Both the position numbers and the translations under genes were made by a program. Below, piece after piece: positions 25,313 to 34,213 of a stretch of 64,000 bases of DNA; the first letter of the stretch is position 1; each line of letters opens with the position of its first letter. The notes beneath the pieces are model-generated. The model was not told the origin of the DNA, ran no database searches, and saw only the letters and a program-made list of their open reading frames with translations. Source of the DNA: Actinopolymorpha pittospori (GTDB lineage: Bacteria > Actinomycetota > Actinomycetes > Propionibacteriales > Actinopolymorphaceae). The DNA lies in the NCBI RefSeq assembly GCF_014873875.1, contig NZ_JADBEM010000001.1, positions 1,984,001-2,048,000 on the forward strand. Direction: 5' to 3'.

Positions 25313-26143
25313 ATGACATCGAGCGACAACGCCCCCTCCGGCCGCCAACCTGAACCCGCGGGGCAGAACGGCGCCGGGCACGGGTACGTCGACCTCGGCT
25401 ACGCGCGGCTCGACACCGACCGGCTCTCCCGTACCGGCGACCCGGAGGTCGTCTACGGCGCCGGCAAGACCCCCGACCAGGTCGTCGACCTCCTGCGTCA
25501 CCTTCACACGGCACACCCCGACCGCGCCGCCCTCGCGACCCGCCTGGACTCGACCGCGCTCGCCATGGTCCGCGAGGCCTTTCCGCAGGCGCGGATCGAC
25601 GAGGTGGCCGGAGCTGCGACGCTCGGCCCGCTGCCGGCGCCGGCCGGGCTGGTGTGCGTCCTCGCCGCCGGTACGTCCGACGCGCGCGTGGCCCGGGAGG
25701 CCGTGTGCACGGTGGAGGCGTTCGGCGCCGGCGTCCGCACGATCACCGACGTCGGTGTCGCGGGCGTACACCGGCTGCTCGCGGCGAAGGAGGAGTTCGA
25801 CGACGCCGACTGTCTCATCGTCGTGGCCGGGATGGAGGGCGCGCTGCCGTCGGTGGTCGGCGGACTCACCGGCGTACCCCTCGTGGCCGTGCCGACGAGT
25901 GTGGGGTACGGCGCCTCGTTCGGCGGCCTCGCCGCCCTGCTCGGGATGCTGAACTCCTGCGCGCCCGGTGTCGTCGTCTCCAACATCGACAACGGCTTCG
26001 GCGCCGGCGTGTTCGCGGCGCGGGTGGCCAGGCGGGCCGCGCGCCCGAGAGCCGACCAGCCGACCCCCGACCAGTCTTACGACCAGACCCAAGACCAGGC
26101 CCCCGGCCAGACCCGCGACAGCGCGAACGGAGCCGCCCGGTGA
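25313..26143 (+). CDS. larB: Nickel-pincer cofactor biosynthesis protein LarB
   Basis: LarB carboxylates and hydrolyses nicotinic acid adenine dinucleotide, the first step to the nickel-pincer nucleotide of lactate racemase and related enzymes. The 276-residue product carries the AIR-carboxylase-like core: VVYGAGKTPDQVVDLLRHL, LVCVLAAGTSDARVAREAV, ADCLIVVAGMEGALPSVVGG and VGYGASFGGLAALLGMLNSC, typical of PurE/LarB. The C terminus adds a Gln/Asp-rich tail after the domain. TAGGGT at 25301-25306 ends 6 nt before the ATG, suggesting a leaderless start. It overlaps larC by 4 nt. Confidence 0.93.
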   Translation: MTSSDNAPSGRQPEPAGQNGAGHGYVDLGYARLDTDRLSRTGDPEVVYGAGKTPDQVVDLLRHLHTAHPDRAALATRLDSTALAMVREAFPQARIDEVAGAATLGPLPAPAGLVCVLAAGTSDARVAREAVCTVEAFGAGVRTITDVGVAGVHRLLAAKEEFDDADCLIVVAGMEGALPSVVGGLTGVPLVAVPTSVGYGASFGGLAALLGMLNSCAPGVVVSNIDNGFGAGVFAARVARRAARPRADQPTPDQSYDQTQDQAPGQTRDSANGAAR

Positions 26144-27396
26144 GCAACGCGCCCCACACCGACCACCCGACCGCCACGAAGGTCGGCTGGCTCGACTGCG
26201 CGTCCGGCGCGAGCGGCGACATGCTGCTCGGCGTCCTCGTCGGCGCGGGCGTACCCCTCGACGTCATCGCCCACGCCGTCGACGCCGTGGCGCCGGAACG
26301 GATCAGGCTGAGCGTCGAGGAAGTCGTCCGCAACGGGCTCGGCGCCACCCTGGCCCGGGTGGAGGGCACCGACTCCACCCACCACCGCACCTGGGCCGAC
26401 GTCCGCAAGCTGCTGGACGCGGCCGACCTGGACGAGGCCGTACGCCGTTCGGCGCACGCGACGTTCGAGCGGCTCGCGCAGGCCGAGGCGAAGGTCCACC
26501 GCACCACTCCCGACGCGATCCACTTCCACGAGGTCGGCGCGCTGGACGCGATCGCGGACATCGTGGGCGTCTGCGCGGGCTTCGTCCACCTGGGCCTGGA
26601 CGAGGTACTGGTCTCGCCGATCGCGGTGGGTTCGGGATTCGTCCGGGCCGCGCACGGCCGACTGCCCGTGCCCGTACCCGCTGTCGTCGAACTCCTCGCC
26701 GCGGCCGGCGCGCCCTCCTACGCGGGGGAGATCGACGGCACCCCGGTCGGTGAGCTCTGCACACCCACCGGCGCGGCCCTGCTCACCACGCACGCCTCCG
26801 GCTACGGCCCGCAGCCGCCGATGCGGGTGACGACCCAGGGGTTCGGCGCGGGTACCCGGGAGACACCGGGCCGCGCGAACGCCGTACGCCTCCTCGTCGG
26901 CGAGCTCGCCACCGACGTGCACCGGCCGTCACCGGCAGGCCCGCCGACGTCGACCCAGCTGGTCGTCGAGTCCAACGTGGACGACCTCGATCCGCGGATC
27001 TGGCCGGCGGTCCTCCAACGCCTCCTCGACGCCGGCGCAGCCGACGCCTGGCTCACGCCGATCCTGATGAAGAAGGGCCGGCCGGCACACACCCTCTCGG
27101 TCCTGGTCGAACCCGACCGGCAGGACGACGTGTGCCGCGTCATCTTCACCGAGACCTCCGCGATCGGCGTGCGCAGCCACGAGGTGACGAAACAGCCGCT
27201 GGAGCGGGAGTTCCGCACCCTCGAACTGCCGGACGGACCGGTCCGGCTGAAGATCGCCTCCTACGCCGGACAGGTGGTCAACGCCCAACCGGAGTACGAC
27301 GACGTGGTCGCGCTCGCGGAACACACCGGCCGTCCTGTCAAGACGGTGTTGGCGCAGGCCCTCGCCGCCGCGCAGGAGCACCTGTCGGAGTCGTAG
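26140..27396 (+). CDS. larC: Nickel insertion protein LarC
   Basis: LarC is the CTP-dependent nickel-inserting cyclometallase of pincer-cofactor synthesis. The 418-residue product begins VGWLDCASGASGDMLLGVLV and includes HHRTWADVRKLLDAADL, DAIHFHEVGALDAIADIVG and the C-terminal VESNVDDLDPRIWPAVLQRL, DAWLTPILMKKGRPAHTLSV and IFTETSAIGVR. It is one continuous frame, unlike the Lactobacillus gene read through a frameshift. The GTG at 26140 overlaps the larB stop. larE and the apo-enzyme larA are not in the window, so the cofactor user is unknown. Confidence 0.94.
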   Translation: MSNAPHTDHPTATKVGWLDCASGASGDMLLGVLVGAGVPLDVIAHAVDAVAPERIRLSVEEVVRNGLGATLARVEGTDSTHHRTWADVRKLLDAADLDEAVRRSAHATFERLAQAEAKVHRTTPDAIHFHEVGALDAIADIVGVCAGFVHLGLDEVLVSPIAVGSGFVRAAHGRLPVPVPAVVELLAAAGAPSYAGEIDGTPVGELCTPTGAALLTTHASGYGPQPPMRVTTQGFGAGTRETPGRANAVRLLVGELATDVHRPSPAGPPTSTQLVVESNVDDLDPRIWPAVLQRLLDAGAADAWLTPILMKKGRPAHTLSVLVEPDRQDDVCRVIFTETSAIGVRSHEVTKQPLEREFRTLELPDGPVRLKIASYAGQVVNAQPEYDDVVALAEHTGRPVKTVLAQALAAAQEHLSES

Positions 27397-27449
27397 CAGA
27401 GCTGTCAGAGCGGTGGGAGAGCGGTCCCAGCCGTAGGAGAGGATGAGGC

Positions 27450-28697
27450 GTGACCGTCGGCGAGGTGCCAGGTTCGAAGTCCATCACGGCCCGGGCGTTG
27501 TTCCTCGCCGCCTGCGCCGACGGGACGACCGTGCTCCGTCGTCCGCTGTGGTCGGACGACACCGAGGGGTTCGCGACGGCGCTGTCGACGCTCGGCTACT
27601 CCGTCGACCGGGCACCGGACCGATGTGTCGTCGAGGGCAGCCCGCAAGGTCCGCCCGCCGGGGGCGCCGAGGTCTACTGCCGGGACGCCGGGACCGCCGC
27701 CCGGTTCCTGCCCACCCTGGGCGCACTCGGGCACGGCACGTTCCGGTTCGACGGCTCGGCGCAGTTGCGTCGCCGCCCGATCGGACCGCTCACGGGAGCG
27801 TTGCGCGCGCTCGGCGTCGACGTCCGACACGACGAGCAGGAGGGGCACCTCCCCGTCACCGTCACCGGTGCTGGCCTCAGTGGTGGAGCGCTGACGCTCG
27901 ACGCGAGCCTGTCCTCGCAGTTCCTCACCGGACTGCTGCTCGCCGGACCGTTGACGGAGAAGGGCCTGACGGTCACCGTCACCGACCTGGTCTCGGTGCC
28001 CTACGTCGAGATGACCCTCGCCATGATGCGGCGGTTCGGGAACGACGTCACCTGGTCCGGCGACACCTTCCACGTCCCGCCGCAGCCCTACCGCGCGGCC
28101 GAGTACGCCATCGAACCCGACGCCTCCACCGCCAGCTACTTCCTGGCCGCGGCGGCACTGACCGGCCGGACGGTGACGGTGCCCGGGCTCGGCGCCGACG
28201 CGCTCCAGGGTGACGTGCGCTTCGCGAAGGTCCTGCAGGAGATGGGCGCCGACGTACGCCTCCGCACCGACTCGGTCACCGTGACCGGGCCCGAACGACT
28301 GTCCGGCATCACCGTCAACATGCGCGACATCTCCGACACGATGCCGACGCTCGCCGCGATCGCGCCGTTCGCCGACGGTCCGGTACGGATCGAGGACGTC
28401 TACAACACCAGGGTCAAGGAGTGCGACCGGCTCGACGCCTGCGCGACCAACCTGGCCCGCCTCGGTGTCCGCGTCGAGACGGGCCGGGACTGGATCCAGA
28501 TCTGGCCGGGTACCCCCCGCGCGGCGGAGATCGACTGCCGCGGCGACCACCGCATCGCGATGAGCTTCTCCGTCACCGGGCTCCGCACACCGGGCCTGAC
28601 GTTGGACGACCCGGGCTGCGTCCGGAAGACGTTCCCGGAGTTCCACGAGGTGCTGGGCGCGCTCCTGCGCGACTGGGCCGCTGAGGACGTGTCCTAG
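27450..28697 (+). CDS. aroA: 3-phosphoshikimate 1-carboxyvinyltransferase (EPSP synthase)
   Basis: The enzyme joins phosphoenolpyruvate to shikimate 3-phosphate in the aromatic amino acid pathway. The 415-residue product shows PGSKSITARALFLAA near the N terminus, RDAGTAARFLPTLGALG, the RPI..L motif (RRRPIGPLTGALRALG), SSQFLTGLLLAG, DISDTMPTLAAIAPF, NTRVKECDRLDACATNLARL and GDHRIAMSFSVTG. It begins almost directly at the PGSKS loop, about 10-15 residues shorter at the N terminus than common AroA, and uses GTG 27450 after AGGATGAGG. The catalytic residues (K, D, E, R) are in place. It may be the only or a second copy; the window cannot tell. It follows larC by 53 bp. Confidence 0.88.
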   Translation: MTVGEVPGSKSITARALFLAACADGTTVLRRPLWSDDTEGFATALSTLGYSVDRAPDRCVVEGSPQGPPAGGAEVYCRDAGTAARFLPTLGALGHGTFRFDGSAQLRRRPIGPLTGALRALGVDVRHDEQEGHLPVTVTGAGLSGGALTLDASLSSQFLTGLLLAGPLTEKGLTVTVTDLVSVPYVEMTLAMMRRFGNDVTWSGDTFHVPPQPYRAAEYAIEPDASTASYFLAAAALTGRTVTVPGLGADALQGDVRFAKVLQEMGADVRLRTDSVTVTGPERLSGITVNMRDISDTMPTLAAIAPFADGPVRIEDVYNTRVKECDRLDACATNLARLGVRVETGRDWIQIWPGTPRAAEIDCRGDHRIAMSFSVTGLRTPGLTLDDPGCVRKTFPEFHEVLGALLRDWAAEDVS

Positions 28698-28754
28698 CCC
28701 GGGAAGCGGTGCGGCGCGGGCAAGCCGTCCCGAACTCCACATAGCCTTGACGCG

Positions 28755-31148
28755 ATGTCGCGTCGGTCACTGCTCACCGCCACCGTCCTGCTGCTGACCG
28801 TCCTGTCGGTCGCCGGGACGGCCGACGCGGCTGCCCCGCAACCCCGCCCGGTCGTCGTCCTGGTCGGCATCGCCGGCCTGAGCGCCAAGGACGTCTCACC
28901 GCACGCCACCCCCGCCCTCGCCAGGCTCGCCGCCGACGGGGCGTCCGGCGTCCTCGTCGTCCGCTCCGTCCGCGACCGCACCTGCCCGCTCGACGCGTGG
29001 CTCACGCTGTCGGCGGGCGAACGCGCGGCCGGTCCCGCTGAGTGCGCTCCGCTGCCCAGGGTCACGCCGCGGCAGGCCGGCCGGGCGGCACGCCCCGGCC
29101 AGCCGGCCGAGTACACCGTCGCCGACTGGGCCGGACTGGCCCGCGACCAGGCGTCCACCGGCTACGGCGCGGAGCTCGGCCTGCTCCGCGCGAAGCTCGG
29201 CCGCGAGAGCACCTGCGCGACCGCGGTCGGCCCAGGCGCGGCGGTCGCGCTCGCCAACGCGCACGGCATCGTCAGCAGATACACCCCGACCTTCGACCCG
29301 ACTGTGCTCAGCGCGAGCGCGCCGGCGGCAGGAGCCAGTGCCGGCTGCCCCCTCACCGTGATCGACGCGGGCGGTCTGCCCGTCGGCGCCGGACGGGAGG
29401 AGGCGCTCCGCCACGCGGACGCCCTGGTCGCGCAGGTGCGGGCGAACGCCGGCCCGCGTGCCACCGTGCTCGTGGCCGGCATCTCCGACGAGCCCCACAG
29501 CAGCCAGACGGCGCTGCGGTTCGCCGCCGCGGTCGGCCCCGACATCGACCGGAGTTGGCTCACCAGCGGCAGCACCAGGCAGAACGCCCTGGTCCAGCTC
29601 ACCGACCTGTCGCCGACTCTCACCGAAGAACTCGGCATCGGCACCGAGGACGGCTTCGTCGGCAGCCGGTGGCGGACGACCACGGGTGAGTCCGCCCACG
29701 GGCCGGCGAGCGCGACCACCGCGCTGGAGCGGCTGCGGGCCTTCGACACCACGAACGACGTGGTCGTCCGCTACGGCCTGTGGGTGTTCGTCGCGCTGGT
29801 CGGTGTGCAGGTGGTCGGCTACGGCCTCGCCCTCCTCGTCCTCGCCCGCACCCGGCGGGCGGTCTGGCACGACTGGGCCGGCAGGGTCGCCTTGGTCGCC
29901 GCGCTGGTGACCGGCGCCGTGCCCTGCGCGGCCTTCCTCGCCGGCCTGCTCCCGTGGGCCACCTCGACGTTGCCGGCCCAGTCGCTGGTACTCGCGCTCG
30001 CCGTCCTGACCGGTGTCCTCGCCTACCTCGCGGCGCGAAGTCCGCAGGACCCGCCGTGGGCGGCGCCGACGACGCTCGCGCTGCTCACCGCGGTGGTGCT
30101 CGGCGTCGACGTCATGACCGGATCCCATCTGCAGGGCAATCTCGTCACCCCAGGCGACCTTCCCCTGGTCGGAGGGCGGTTCTTCGGCTTCGGCAACGTC
30201 GCGTTCGCGATCTTCGCGACGTCCATGCTGGTCGCCGCCGGCGGCCTGGCCGCGCGCAGGGTCCAGCGCCGGGACCGCCGTTCCGCCGTCCTGATCGTGC
30301 TCGGCATGGGGCTCGCGGCCGTGGTCGTCGACGGCTGGCCCGGCTGGGGCGCCGACTTCGGCGGCGTGCTCGCCCTGGTGCCCGGGGTGGCCGTCCTGGT
30401 CGCGGGCGTGGCCGGGATCCGGCTGAACCTCCGCCGAGCCGTGCTCATCGCCGTCGCCGCCGTCGCCGCGGTGAGCGCCGCCGCGGTGGCCGACTGGCTT
30501 CGCCCGGCGGAGAGTCGTTCCCACCTTGGCACCTTCGTCCAGCGCGTCATCGAGGGCGAGGCCGCCCCGGTGATCCTGCGGAAGGCCGAGGCGACGCTCG
30601 CGAGCGTGACGTACGGCGGACCGCTCGGCTGGCTGGGCATCCTCGGCTACCTCGCGATCGGCGCCCTCGTCCTGCGCCCCCGGCGGTTCCGGGCTCGCGC
30701 GCTCCTCGACGCCTACGCCACCTGGCCGACCCTGGCGCCCACGCTCCACGCCGTGCTCGTCACCGGGCTGGTCGGCTTCGCCCTGAACGACTCCGGTGTC
30801 GCGGTACTCGCGGCGGTCCTGATGGCCGGGGTACCGCTGGCGGTCCTGGGGGTGGTCCGCTCCGCCGCGCTGACCGCCCCGAGCCCGATGCCCGTCGACG
30901 TCGAGGTCGGCACGGTCGAGGCGGGTCCGGCCGAGGCAGGTCAGGACGAGCCAGCGCCGGACTCGGGCGAGGAGCCGGTCGCGGAGTCCACCGGAGGCAG
31001 GGACGAGGACACCGACGGGGGAGCGTACAAGAAGGCTGCCCACAGGGGCACGGTCGAGGAACCGGTCGAGCAGAGCACGGAGCCGTCCGAGGTCCCGGAG
31101 AAATCTTCGGTTGAACCTCCCGCCACGCGGGTCCGTGAGAACCTGTAG
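28755..31148 (+). CDS. Large membrane protein with N-terminal alkaline-phosphatase-like domain
   Basis: A 797-residue protein with a cleavable-type signal (LLTATVLLLTVLSVAGTADA), an extracytoplasmic domain to about residue 330, about ten transmembrane helices (about 340-720) and a Glu/Thr-rich cytoplasmic tail. The outer domain has VVVLVGIAGLSAKDVSPHAT then PALARLAADGASG and LVQLTDLSPTLTEELGI, which resembles the alkaline-phosphatase/sulfatase core, although the usual nucleophile region is not clear. The helical part contains GNVAFAIFATSMLVAAG. Function unknown; a role in envelope glycan or lipid modification is a guess. TAGCCT (28742-28747) ends 7 nt before the ATG, suggesting a leaderless start. 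Confidence 0.78.
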   Translation: MSRRSLLTATVLLLTVLSVAGTADAAAPQPRPVVVLVGIAGLSAKDVSPHATPALARLAADGASGVLVVRSVRDRTCPLDAWLTLSAGERAAGPAECAPLPRVTPRQAGRAARPGQPAEYTVADWAGLARDQASTGYGAELGLLRAKLGRESTCATAVGPGAAVALANAHGIVSRYTPTFDPTVLSASAPAAGASAGCPLTVIDAGGLPVGAGREEALRHADALVAQVRANAGPRATVLVAGISDEPHSSQTALRFAAAVGPDIDRSWLTSGSTRQNALVQLTDLSPTLTEELGIGTEDGFVGSRWRTTTGESAHGPASATTALERLRAFDTTNDVVVRYGLWVFVALVGVQVVGYGLALLVLARTRRAVWHDWAGRVALVAALVTGAVPCAAFLAGLLPWATSTLPAQSLVLALAVLTGVLAYLAARSPQDPPWAAPTTLALLTAVVLGVDVMTGSHLQGNLVTPGDLPLVGGRFFGFGNVAFAIFATSMLVAAGGLAARRVQRRDRRSAVLIVLGMGLAAVVVDGWPGWGADFGGVLALVPGVAVLVAGVAGIRLNLRRAVLIAVAAVAAVSAAAVADWLRPAESRSHLGTFVQRVIEGEAAPVILRKAEATLASVTYGGPLGWLGILGYLAIGALVLRPRRFRARALLDAYATWPTLAPTLHAVLVTGLVGFALNDSGVAVLAAVLMAGVPLAVLGVVRSAALTAPSPMPVDVEVGTVEAGPAEAGQDEPAPDSGEEPVAESTGGRDEDTDGGAYKKAAHRGTVEEPVEQSTEPSEVPEKSSVEPPATRVRENL

Positions 31149-31449
31149 GGAACGCCCTGATGATCATGGTCGCGCCGTGAGCGGGTGCTCGCGAGCGGAC
31201 CGGGATCCGTGGGGCGGGCCCTGCGCCCTCCGGTCGGTGTCACGCGCTGCCCACCCGTTCGCCGCGTGAGGCCCCGCCAGCCGAAGAGCGGGCGCGCAGT
31301 TCTCGACGCCCCGCGGCGGTCGGCTGTGGAACCAGCCGGGCTCGGGACCGTCACCGTTCCCAACGAGGGCTCCGAGCTCTTCGGACGCGTCGACGGAGCC
31401 CCTTCGACCCATCGGTACGCAGCATGTCTGGCAAACGAAGGGACCACCC
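31149..31449. other. 301-bp intergenic gap with two hairpins
   Basis: No convincing gene is seen. A hairpin at 31322-31339 (CGGCTG, TGGAAC loop, CAGCCG) and a longer one pairing 31368-31375 (GGGCTCCG) with 31395-31402 (CGGAGCCC) are present. Either may terminate the upstream transcript or shape the leader of the next gene. Confidence 0.4.
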
Positions 31450-32466
31450 ATGCAACGCCGTACCTTCCTCTCGACCGTCGCTCTGGGCAGCGTCGCGGGC
31501 GCTGCCTCCGCCCTGACCGTCGCCAACCCCGCGCTCGCCGCGACGACCCCAGCCGCCGGCGCGGACACGGCCACGAACTCCGGCGCGGCGGCCGACGTCG
31601 CGGCCCACGCCTCGTCGGGCTCGCGGCCGTTCCCCACCTACTTCTCCCTGCCCGACGGCTTCCAGCCCGAGGGGATCGCGATCGGCCCCGGGGATGTCGC
31701 CTACTTCGGGTCCCGGCTCGACGGCTCGATCTACCACGCCTCCCTGCGGACGGGCCGCGGGAAGGTCTTCAGCGACGGCCCGGGTACGCCGTCCCTGGGC
31801 ATGAAGACCGACTCGAGCGGGCGGCTCTACGTCGCCGGTGGCACCGGCGGCGACGCGCGGATCATCGACACCAGAAGTGGCGAGGTCCTGGCGAGCTACC
31901 GGTTCGCGACCGGGACCAGCTTCGTGAACGACGTCGTGCTCACACGTGACGCGGCCTGGTTCACCGACTCCGCCAACGCCGTTCTCTACGCCCTTCCCCG
32001 CAAGCGCCTCCGGCTGCCGAGCCAGGACGACGTCGTGCGGGTGCCGCTGCGGGGCGACATCGAGTACGCCGCGGGCACGAACGCCAACGGGATCACGGAG
32101 ACGCCGGACGGTTCCGGGCTGCTGGTCGTCCAGTCCGTCACCGGGAAACTGTTCCGGCTCGACACCCGCACCGGTGGTACGCGGGAGGTCGACCTCGGTG
32201 GCGACGTCCTGACCAACGGCGACGGCCTGCTGCTGCACGGCCACACGTTGTACGCCGTCTTGAACCGCCTGAACACCGTCGCTGTCCTGTGGGTCGACCG
32301 TGCCGGGCTGCGGGCGCGCGTCATCCAACGCAGGACGGACCCGCGGTTCGACGTACCCACCACGATGGCGGCGTTCGGCAGCCGGCTCTACCTGCCCAAC
32401 GCCCGCTTCACGACCCCGCCCGAGGCGACCACGGAGTACTCCGTCGTCGCGATCCGGCGCTGGTGA
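31450..32466 (+). CDS. Tat-exported SMP-30/beta-propeller family protein
   Basis: The 338-residue product starts MQRRTFLSTVALGSVAGAAS, a Tat-type signal with the twin arginines followed by a hydrophobic stretch and an AxA site (ALAATT). The mature part has repeated strand-turn units (GIAIGPGDVAYFGSRLDGSI, GRLYVAGGTGGDARIIDTRS, NGITETPDGSGLLVVQSVTG), typical of a six-bladed propeller of the SMP-30/gluconolactonase-like group; related actinomycete proteins are often mis-annotated as superoxide dismutase. The ligand or substrate is unknown. The ATG at 31450 has GAAGGGA about 8 nt upstream. Confidence 0.82.
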   Translation: MQRRTFLSTVALGSVAGAASALTVANPALAATTPAAGADTATNSGAAADVAAHASSGSRPFPTYFSLPDGFQPEGIAIGPGDVAYFGSRLDGSIYHASLRTGRGKVFSDGPGTPSLGMKTDSSGRLYVAGGTGGDARIIDTRSGEVLASYRFATGTSFVNDVVLTRDAAWFTDSANAVLYALPRKRLRLPSQDDVVRVPLRGDIEYAAGTNANGITETPDGSGLLVVQSVTGKLFRLDTRTGGTREVDLGGDVLTNGDGLLLHGHTLYAVLNRLNTVAVLWVDRAGLRARVIQRRTDPRFDVPTTMAAFGSRLYLPNARFTTPPEATTEYSVVAIRRW

Positions 32467-32518
32467 CCACCAGCACTGTCAGGCCGGTGTAGCCGGCGTC
32501 GCGAGTGGATGACTCGCA

Positions 32519-32546
32519 CGGGACGTGGGGTCGGCCTCACGTCCCG
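32519..32546. terminator. Bidirectional hairpin terminator
   Basis: CGGGACGTG (32519-32527) pairs with CACGTCCCG (32538-32546), extended by GGG-CCT with a TCGG loop. It covers the stop codon of the fructosamine kinase gene and lies between two convergent genes. A second hairpin, GCGAGT/ACTCGC, lies at 32501-32517. Confidence 0.65.
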
Positions 32547-33451
32547 TTCGGCTCGCAGGTGCCCCTCGCGCGCTCGTCGTACGCCGCCATCAGAAGGCGC
32601 GCGGCGTGGCCGGCCCGGCTTCCGTAGCCGCCACCGAACAACGCGGCATGGGTGAGGAGCGGGTGCAACTGGTGCAGCTGCACCCGTTCCCGCCAGCCGT
32701 CGGCCAGGGGGAAGACCTCCTCGTACGCCGCGACCAGCCGGTCCAGGTGCGGCGTGCCGAACAGCGCGAGCATCGCCAGGTCGGTCTCCCGGTGCCCACC
32801 GTGGGCGGCGGGATCGACGAGGCGGGGTTCGCCGTCGAGGGCCCAGACGATGTTGCCCGACCAGAGGTCACCGTGGATGCGTGCGGGCGGTTCGGGTGGT
32901 CCGGCGTACTTCTCGATGCGGTCGAGGACCGCGCAGACCGCGTTCGCCTCGTCGGCCTCGAGCCGGCCCCGGTTGAACGCCATCCGCAGGTAGGGCTCGA
33001 CCCGGTGTCGTACGTAGAACTCCGTCCAGGTGTCGGTCTCCTGGTTGGACTGCGGCAGCGGACCGATGAAGCCGTCGGTCGAAGCGCCGAACGTCGGAGC
33101 ACCGCCGCGGTGGGTGAGCGCGAGGGCATGGCCGAGGCGTTCGGCCGACTCCGCGGACGGGCGGCCGGACTCCAGCCACTCCAGGACCAGGCACTCCCGG
33201 TCGAAGCCGAGGACGGCGGGCGTGGCCGCCGCGCCCGCACCGGCCGAGGCCAGCCACTCCAGTCCGCGCGCCTCCGCCTCGAAGAAGCCGCTCGGTGCGC
33301 TCGGGCGGGCCTTGACGAAGACACTGCGGCCGTCGCCGAGCCGGACACGGGTGGCGACACAGATGTCTCCGCCCGCCACGGGGTTCGTCGCCACGACGGC
33401 GGTGTCGAGGAGTTCTTCGACGTGATGGGCGATGCTCGTCTGCCGGGCCAT
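32537..33451 (-). CDS. Fructosamine kinase family protein
   Basis: A 304-residue kinase-fold enzyme that phosphorylates protein-bound or free ketoamines (fructosamine or ribulosamine), starting their removal. Visible motifs are the Gly-rich/Lys region VRLGDGRSVFVKARP, the hinge LVLEWLESG, the catalytic loop RIHGDLWSGNIVW and the metal-binding/dipeptide region LVDPAAHGGHRETDLAML. The ATG at 33451 is preceded 6 nt upstream (33458-33463) by TAGTAT on the minus strand, consistent with a leaderless transcript. It is downstream of the low-molecular-weight phosphatase gene in the same direction but with its own promoter. Confidence 0.9.
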   Translation of the reverse strand: MARQTSIAHHVEELLDTAVVATNPVAGGDICVATRVRLGDGRSVFVKARPSAPSGFFEAEARGLEWLASAGAGAAATPAVLGFDRECLVLEWLESGRPSAESAERLGHALALTHRGGAPTFGASTDGFIGPLPQSNQETDTWTEFYVRHRVEPYLRMAFNRGRLEADEANAVCAVLDRIEKYAGPPEPPARIHGDLWSGNIVWALDGEPRLVDPAAHGGHRETDLAMLALFGTPHLDRLVAAYEEVFPLADGWRERVQLHQLHPLLTHAALFGGGYGSRAGHAARLLMAAYDERARGTCEPNGT

Positions 33452-33606
33452 TGCTCGATACTAGGGTGGCAACGTTCACGGTACGTAGGCGGACCGTAGC
33501 TGTACGGTGACAATGATGTCGACCCGTGACCACCGGGCTCCCGTCGCCGGCCGGGTCGGAACGGGTCCACGCCGGCCGGTCACGCCGGTCCGGCCTCTCT
33601 GGTCGG

Positions 33607-34143
33607 TCAGTTCCCCGTGGCCCGCTCGCGGTGGTCGAGCAGTCGGGCGAGTTCGTCGCTCAGCTTCGTCGCCGCGTCTTCGACCAGGTCGAGGACCAGG
33701 TCGAAGGCCTGCCCGTCGGCGTCGTAGGGGTCCGGGATATCGCCTCCGTCGGCGCCGAACCAGCCGAAGAGCCCGATCCGCTCCCGCTCGCCCGGGGCCG
33801 CGAGCCGGCGCAGGGCGGAGAGGTTGGAGTCGTCCATGCCGAGCACCAGGTCGCGCCCGGCGAGCCATTCCCGCTGGAACTGTCGGGCCCGGTGCCCGTC
33901 GATGTCGTTCTCGTCGTAGCCGGCTGCCCGCAGGACGCCCGCCGACCGCGAGTCCATGCGGTGGCCCACGTGCCAGTCGCCGAGGCCCGCGCTGTCGACG
34001 GTCACGGTGGTGAGTCCGGCGTCCGCGAGCCGCTGCCGGAGCACGACCGCGGCGATCGGTGAGCGGCAGATGTTGCCGAGGCAGACCAGGCTGACACGGT
34101 AGGGCGACCCGGGGTCGCCGTCACGGGGTTCGGGAAGCTTCAC
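33607..34143 (-). CDS. Low-molecular-weight protein-tyrosine phosphatase
   Basis: The 178-residue product has the LMW-PTP signature VCLGNICRSP, containing the nucleophile Cys and P-loop Arg of CX5R, and the general-acid loop IPDPYDADG near the C-terminal third. Such enzymes dephosphorylate tyrosine kinases or other proteins; secreted PtpA-like ones exist, but no export signal is seen here. I chose GTG 34143 (VKLPEPRDGDPGS); the frame continues upstream to 34239 but that part is Arg/Gly-rich and overlaps nothing conserved. It is followed by a 155-bp gap. Confidence 0.88.
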   Translation of the reverse strand: MKLPEPRDGDPGSPYRVSLVCLGNICRSPIAAVVLRQRLADAGLTTVTVDSAGLGDWHVGHRMDSRSAGVLRAAGYDENDIDGHRARQFQREWLAGRDLVLGMDDSNLSALRRLAAPGERERIGLFGWFGADGGDIPDPYDADGQAFDLVLDLVEDAATKLSDELARLLDHRERATGN

Positions 34144-34213
34144 CCACCCAGCATGCCCGTGGGCTCGGCGCGGCCGGACCGGTGCTCCGGTCCGGCCGCG
34201 TGAGTGGAACGGG

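Noticed and set aside
28896-31043. A 715-codon open frame on the minus strand
   Set aside because: It is opposite the 797-residue membrane protein and has a low-complexity composition; the plus-strand frame has a signal peptide and helices.
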